Shown here: piece by piece, positions 6,265 through 9,146 of the stretch
How positions within the stretch are numbered: position 1 is the stretch's first letter
Layout of the letters: the number at the start of each line of letters is the position of its first letter
Source of the DNA: Phyllobacteriaceae bacterium
GTDB lineage: Bacteria > Pseudomonadota > Alphaproteobacteria > Rhizobiales > Rhizobiaceae
Assembly: GCA_024645155.1 (NCBI GenBank)
Contig: JAHEGF010000126.1
Coordinates: 1 to 9,146, forward strand
Length of the DNA: 9,146 bases
Reading direction: 5' to 3'
The notes under the pieces: generated by a model
Databases searched by the model: none
What the model saw: only the letters and a program-made list of their open reading frames with translations
Told to the model about the DNA's origin: nothing
Position numbers and translations under genes: made by a program

Positions 6265-7473
6265 GTGGCGCTTCTCCCCGTAAAAGACGCGCTGGCGCGA
6301 TTGTTGTCCAACGCGCAATGCGGCATTCACGAAACCGTTTCGCTTCACGAGGCTGCCGGACGTGTTCTGGCAGAACCGGTAAAGGCGCTGCGTACGCAAC
6401 CCCCGTTTGCCGCATCGGCGATGGATGGCTACGCGGTGCGTTCGGCAGACATGCAGTCCTTGCCCGCGCGCCTATTGCAAATTGGCGAATCCGCCGCTGG
6501 CCACGGATTTTCGGGTTCGGTCGGTCCCGGAGAAACGGTGCGCATATTCACAGGTGCGCCAATGCCAGACGGCGCCGATGCAATCCTGATCCAGGAAAAT
6601 GCGCAAGCAGGTGAAGACGGATCGGTAACGGCTTTGCAAACGGTCGGAGCCGGCCTGTATGTCAGACCTGCAGGTCTGGATTTCACGAAGGGCGACATCC
6701 TGTTGGAACGTGGGCGTGTTCTCGACCCCGCCGCCCTGTCACTGTCGGCCGCCGCAAACCATGCAACGCTTGACGTCGTTAAACGTCCCGTTGTCGCCAT
6801 TCTGGCAACCGGCGACGAGTTGCTTGAGCCGGGAAGCACTCCCGGACCAAGCCAGATCATTGCGTCCAATACCTATGGGGTCGCAGCAATCGCACGAGAT
6901 GCCGGTGCCCAAATCATCGATCTCGGCATCGTTGGCGACGAGGCCGGAGAGATATCCTCGGCGGTCAAGGCAGCACTTGAAGCCAATGCCGATGTGCTTG
7001 TCACGCTTGGTGGTGCCTCGGTTGGTGACCATGATCTGGTTCGGGACGTACTCGAGGCCGAAGGCATGACGCTCGATTTCTGGCGTATTGCCATGCGCCC
7101 GGGAAAGCCGCTCATGGTCGGCAAACTTGGTCAGACTGTCGTGCTCGGCCTGCCCGGCAATCCGGTCTCGAGTATCGTTTGCAGCCATCTGTTCCTTAAG
7201 CCACTGATTGCGAAACTGTCGGGAAGCAACGCGGTTGCAGATATCCGGGAAGCAGAGTTGACGGTGGCTATGGCGGAAAATGATGAACGCGAGGATTACG
7301 TGCGGGCGCAATCCTGCCTTTCTGATGATGGCCGGTTGTGCGTCAAGCCATTCGGCCGCCAGGATTCTTCCATGCTGAAGACGCTTGCCGCGGCAGATTG
7401 CCTGATTATTCGCGAGCCTCGTGCCGCAGCGTCGCCACCCGGTTCGAAATGCAGGATACTGATGCTGCGTTAA
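6265..7473 (+). CDS. moeA: Molybdopterin molybdenumtransferase MoeA
   Basis: Inserts molybdate into adenylylated molybdopterin, the final common step of molybdenum-cofactor synthesis in the cytosol. The 402-residue protein matches the family's length of about 400. Motifs in order: PPFAASAMDGYAVRS with Asp54 (46-60), VRIFTGAPMPDGADAI (92-107), the MoCF/MogA-like segment beginning VVAILATGDELLEPG with Glu185 (176-190), and SNTYGVAA. LGGASVGDHDLV (248-259) has the Ser-Val-Gly-Asp metal and nucleotide site, followed by MRPGKPLMVG (277-286) and LGLPGNPVSS (294-303). A C-terminal beta domain ends the protein. The start is GTG at 6265, five bases after the moaC stop; relatives begin MxALLPV. It closes the plus-strand block, and its TAA overlaps the stop codon of the convergent SDR gene. 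Confidence 0.96.
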   Translation: MALLPVKDALARLLSNAQCGIHETVSLHEAAGRVLAEPVKALRTQPPFAASAMDGYAVRSADMQSLPARLLQIGESAAGHGFSGSVGPGETVRIFTGAPMPDGADAILIQENAQAGEDGSVTALQTVGAGLYVRPAGLDFTKGDILLERGRVLDPAALSLSAAANHATLDVVKRPVVAILATGDELLEPGSTPGPSQIIASNTYGVAAIARDAGAQIIDLGIVGDEAGEISSAVKAALEANADVLVTLGGASVGDHDLVRDVLEAEGMTLDFWRIAMRPGKPLMVGKLGQTVVLGLPGNPVSSIVCSHLFLKPLIAKLSGSNAVADIREAELTVAMAENDEREDYVRAQSCLSDDGRLCVKPFGRQDSSMLKTLAAADCLIIREPRAAASPPGSKCRILMLR

Positions 7474-8201
7474 ATGGCGACGCCGCCAATACTTGCACCG
7501 CCGCAAACATACAATGTCTGCCCGGTTACATAACCATTTTCCGGATCCGCGAAGAAAAGCAATGCCCTTGTAACATCATCGACGGTACCGATGCGCCGGA
7601 CCGGAAGGTTTGCGGCAAGCTGCTTTTCACGATCGCTGCCCTTGTCGACAATTCCCCAGAAATTCTCCGTCAGAACAGGCCCCGGCGCCACGACATTGAC
7701 CGTTATGCCCATCGGACCGAGTTCGAGTGCCCATGTTCGTGCCATGCCATGCAGACCGGCCTTCGAATAGGAATACGCCGTTCTGGTAATGGCGCCGAGC
7801 GCTGCCCGCGAGGAATTGAAGATGATCCGCCCGAACCGTCCGTCTTTCATGGCCGGCAAAAACGCCTTTGTTAAGGTCAGCGCCGCGCCGGCATGGAGTT
7901 GCGTTAGAATGTGCAGGTCATCGACGCTGGCATCTTCTAACAGGTTTGGCAAAATGATCCCGGCATTGTGAATGAAATGCGTAACCTTGAACCGTGCGGC
8001 AATTTCTTCCGCCGCCTTCCCGGTATCGTGATGACTGGTGAGATCGGCAGTTACCGAATGCAAATTGTCATGTTTGAATTCCGGATCACGGCGCGCCACG
8101 CAGATCACTGTATAGTCGCGGGCCAGAAGATGTTCGCAAAGCCCTGCTCCAATGCCGGCACTGCCACCGGTAACAACCGCAACCAGTTTTCGATCTGTCA
8201 T
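7470..8201 (-). CDS. SDR-family NAD(P)-dependent oxidoreductase
   Basis: A complete classical short-chain dehydrogenase/reductase of 243 residues, the usual length. Seen directly: the dinucleotide-binding loop TGGSAGIG (11-18), ADL around 52-54 (adenine pocket), HNAG (78-81, the NNAG position), the catalytic Ser at about 130 (FNSSRA), and Tyr143-x3-Lys147 (YSYSK). After these come VAPGPVLTENF and the C-terminal GYVTGQTLYVCGG. The Arg-Arg after the second strand (VARRD, about 36-39) would favour NADPH by family rule of thumb, but this is inference. The substrate cannot be told from sequence; FabG-like overall. ATG 8201 has GGGAGAAGGA just upstream and overlaps the hydrolase stop as ATGA (8198-8201), so the two are surely co-translated. 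A role in the same pathway as the hydrolase is likely. Confidence 0.92.
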   Translation of the reverse strand: MTDRKLVAVVTGGSAGIGAGLCEHLLARDYTVICVARRDPEFKHDNLHSVTADLTSHHDTGKAAEEIAARFKVTHFIHNAGIILPNLLEDASVDDLHILTQLHAGAALTLTKAFLPAMKDGRFGRIIFNSSRAALGAITRTAYSYSKAGLHGMARTWALELGPMGITVNVVAPGPVLTENFWGIVDKGSDREKQLAANLPVRRIGTVDDVTRALLFFADPENGYVTGQTLYVCGGASIGGVAI

Positions 8202-8995
8202 TGTCCTTCTCCCGGGACAAGGGCAAGTACCCTGAGCGGGCTGCCCGAACCGTGTTTGATTTTCAAGGGTGGGCAGATCAGAACAGATCCCGTCGCCGGT
8301 AGCTGATCAAGATTTGCAAGGCACTGGAGCCCGTATTTTCCGGCCCCATGGAGCAGGAAATGCGCCGGATAGGGCGGCGAAAGATGGGCGGCCTGCCCGG
8401 CATCGGTGCCTATCGTCTCCGTGCCGAATCCAATGATGTCGCGCTGTTCGACCAGGAAGCGTACCGCTTCGGCGGTTGGGCCGGGTGAGTGCGCGCCGTC
8501 ATCGCGCATGTTGAGGTACTCGGCGCCCTTTCGTTTTGACCAGTCGGTCCGCATCAGCACCCAGCCGCCCGCCGGGATACTTCCGTACTCGTTTTCCCAC
8601 GCCACGATATGATCGGTTGTCAGCAGAAAATCCTCGTTACCGGCACATTCGGACGAACAGTCGATCACCACCGCCTGGCGCACGAAAGCTCCGGCAGGGA
8701 TGGCATCGACAGTCGCGTTTGGCAGGTCCTTGCCTGATACCCAGTGGACCGGAGCGTCAAAATGCGTGCCTGTGTGCTCGCCACAACTGAAATTGCGCCA
8801 GTACCAGGCAGGCCCGCGATGATCGTAGCGCGATACTTCCTCGACGCGGAAGCGGGCGCACTGGCCAAATTCCGGCGGCAGGACAATTACGGGAAAGTCC
8901 GGATCGAGCGTGTGGGTAAGATCGACAACGTTGACGTCACCACCAACCAACGCACCGGCAAGCTGGTTCAACACCATATTTGCATCATTGCTCAT
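8198..8995 (-). CDS. Cyclase-family metal-dependent hydrolase, isatin hydrolase-like
   Basis: Belongs to the cyclase family (Pfam PF04199) that includes bacterial kynurenine formamidase (KynB) and isatin hydrolase, which open amide or lactam rings with a bound Mn or Zn ion. The 265-residue product shows the signature His74-x-Gly-Thr-His78-x-Asp80-x-Pro-x-His84 (GEHTGTHFDAPVH), DLTHTLDPDFP near the start, GFGTETIGTDAGQ (189-201) and HFLLHGAGKYGLQ (212-224). KynB is about 210 residues and has a metal-binding Glu 12 residues after the matching His; here that place is Gln224. The length and the segments RYDHRGPAWYWRNFSCGEH and LQCLANLDQLP resemble isatin hydrolase in my recollection. The exact substrate is unproven. 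ATG 8995 has GGGGAG about 7 nt upstream and lies 1 nt after the preceding gene's stop. Confidence 0.85.
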   Translation of the reverse strand: MSNDANMVLNQLAGALVGGDVNVVDLTHTLDPDFPVIVLPPEFGQCARFRVEEVSRYDHRGPAWYWRNFSCGEHTGTHFDAPVHWVSGKDLPNATVDAIPAGAFVRQAVVIDCSSECAGNEDFLLTTDHIVAWENEYGSIPAGGWVLMRTDWSKRKGAEYLNMRDDGAHSPGPTAEAVRFLVEQRDIIGFGTETIGTDAGQAAHLSPPYPAHFLLHGAGKYGLQCLANLDQLPATGSVLICPPLKIKHGSGSPLRVLALVPGEGQ

Positions 8996-8996
8996 G

Positions 8997-9146
8997 TCAC
9001 TCTCCCCGCGCCTGCGTCAGTTCACGGGACAAAACCTGTGGATCCTCGCGAAAACGGCGAATGAAATCCCGGGCGATATCGCCGACAACGATTTCTTCCA
9101 GCCCCTGCTGCAACCCGGCAACAATTTCCTTCGCGAGCGCACCGGC
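8997..9146 (-). CDS. Probable SDR-family oxidoreductase, C-terminal 49 residues (truncated by window edge)
   Basis: The frame is open from the right edge to TGA at 8999-8997 and encodes 49 residues ending in ARGE. It contains AKEIVAGLQQGLEEIVVGD and ARDFIRRFREDPQVLSREL. A helix of the form 'A..I..GL..G.EEI..GD' followed by 'A..F...F..DP..L...L' is a common tail of one group of short-chain dehydrogenases, so an SDR is the best guess. The cofactor loop and active site lie outside the window, so this rests on the tail alone. The reading frame is real: the stop sits 1 nt before the hydrolase ATG, and the ribosome site for that gene lies inside this one, as in a tight operon. It is the first visible gene of the minus-strand operon. 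Confidence 0.55.
   Translation of the reverse strand, partial: AGALAKEIVAGLQQGLEEIVVGDIARDFIRRFREDPQVLSRELTQARGE

Noticed and set aside
7338..7874. A 178-codon plus-strand frame across the moeA end and the SDR gene
   Set aside because: It is out of frame with moeA and antisense to a complete SDR with all its catalytic motifs.
1..9146. CRISPR arrays, tRNA or rRNA genes, insertion sequences, integrases or toxin-antitoxin pairs
   Set aside because: No regularly spaced repeats, tRNA-like cloverleaf, transposase-like frame or small paired genes were seen by reading both strands; gaps longer than 150 bp occur only upstream of pyrG.

Overview
The window looks like chromosomal DNA of an alphaproteobacterium, most likely of the order Hyphomicrobiales (Rhizobiales). 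The case rests on gene order (tpiA-secG-pyrG on one strand; a PpiD-like foldase gene followed by trpD-trpC-moaC-moeA on the other) and on the protein sequences, which read like rhizobial versions of these housekeeping enzymes. The DNA is moderately GC-rich, and coding sequence covers nearly all of it. Genus cannot be fixed from this sequence alone.

Layout. Positions 1-1879 hold three minus-strand genes read right to left: tpiA (triosephosphate isomerase), secG (Sec translocon subunit) and the first 96 codons of pyrG (CTP synthase). About 300 bp without a gene separate secG from pyrG. That gap contains a perfect 12-bp palindrome, an AT-rich inverted repeat that may be part of the pyrG promoter, and a 17-bp tandem duplication that includes the secG stop codon. 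A divergent intergenic region (1880-2025) separates tpiA from a plus-strand block running to 7473. That block is a membrane-anchored PpiD/SurA-like foldase, trpD, trpC, moaC and moeA, packed with gaps of 4-5 bp or overlaps of 4-8 bp. It looks like one operon joining envelope protein folding, two tryptophan-biosynthesis steps and two molybdenum-cofactor steps.

From 7470 to the right edge lies a convergent minus-strand operon of three genes: the tail of what is probably a short-chain dehydrogenase/reductase (SDR), a cyclase-family metal hydrolase resembling isatin hydrolase, and a second, complete SDR. They are joined by a 1-nt gap and an ATGA overlap. The stop codon of the last SDR overlaps the moeA stop codon within a TTAA, leaving no space for a conventional terminator. 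This is the accessory-looking, probably catabolic part of the window; its substrate is not known.

Most of the window is conserved housekeeping sequence. I found no mobile element, CRISPR array, tRNA or rRNA, and no clearly undescribed system. The items most worth a second look are the isatin hydrolase-like operon, the convergent stop overlap, and the structured region upstream of pyrG.
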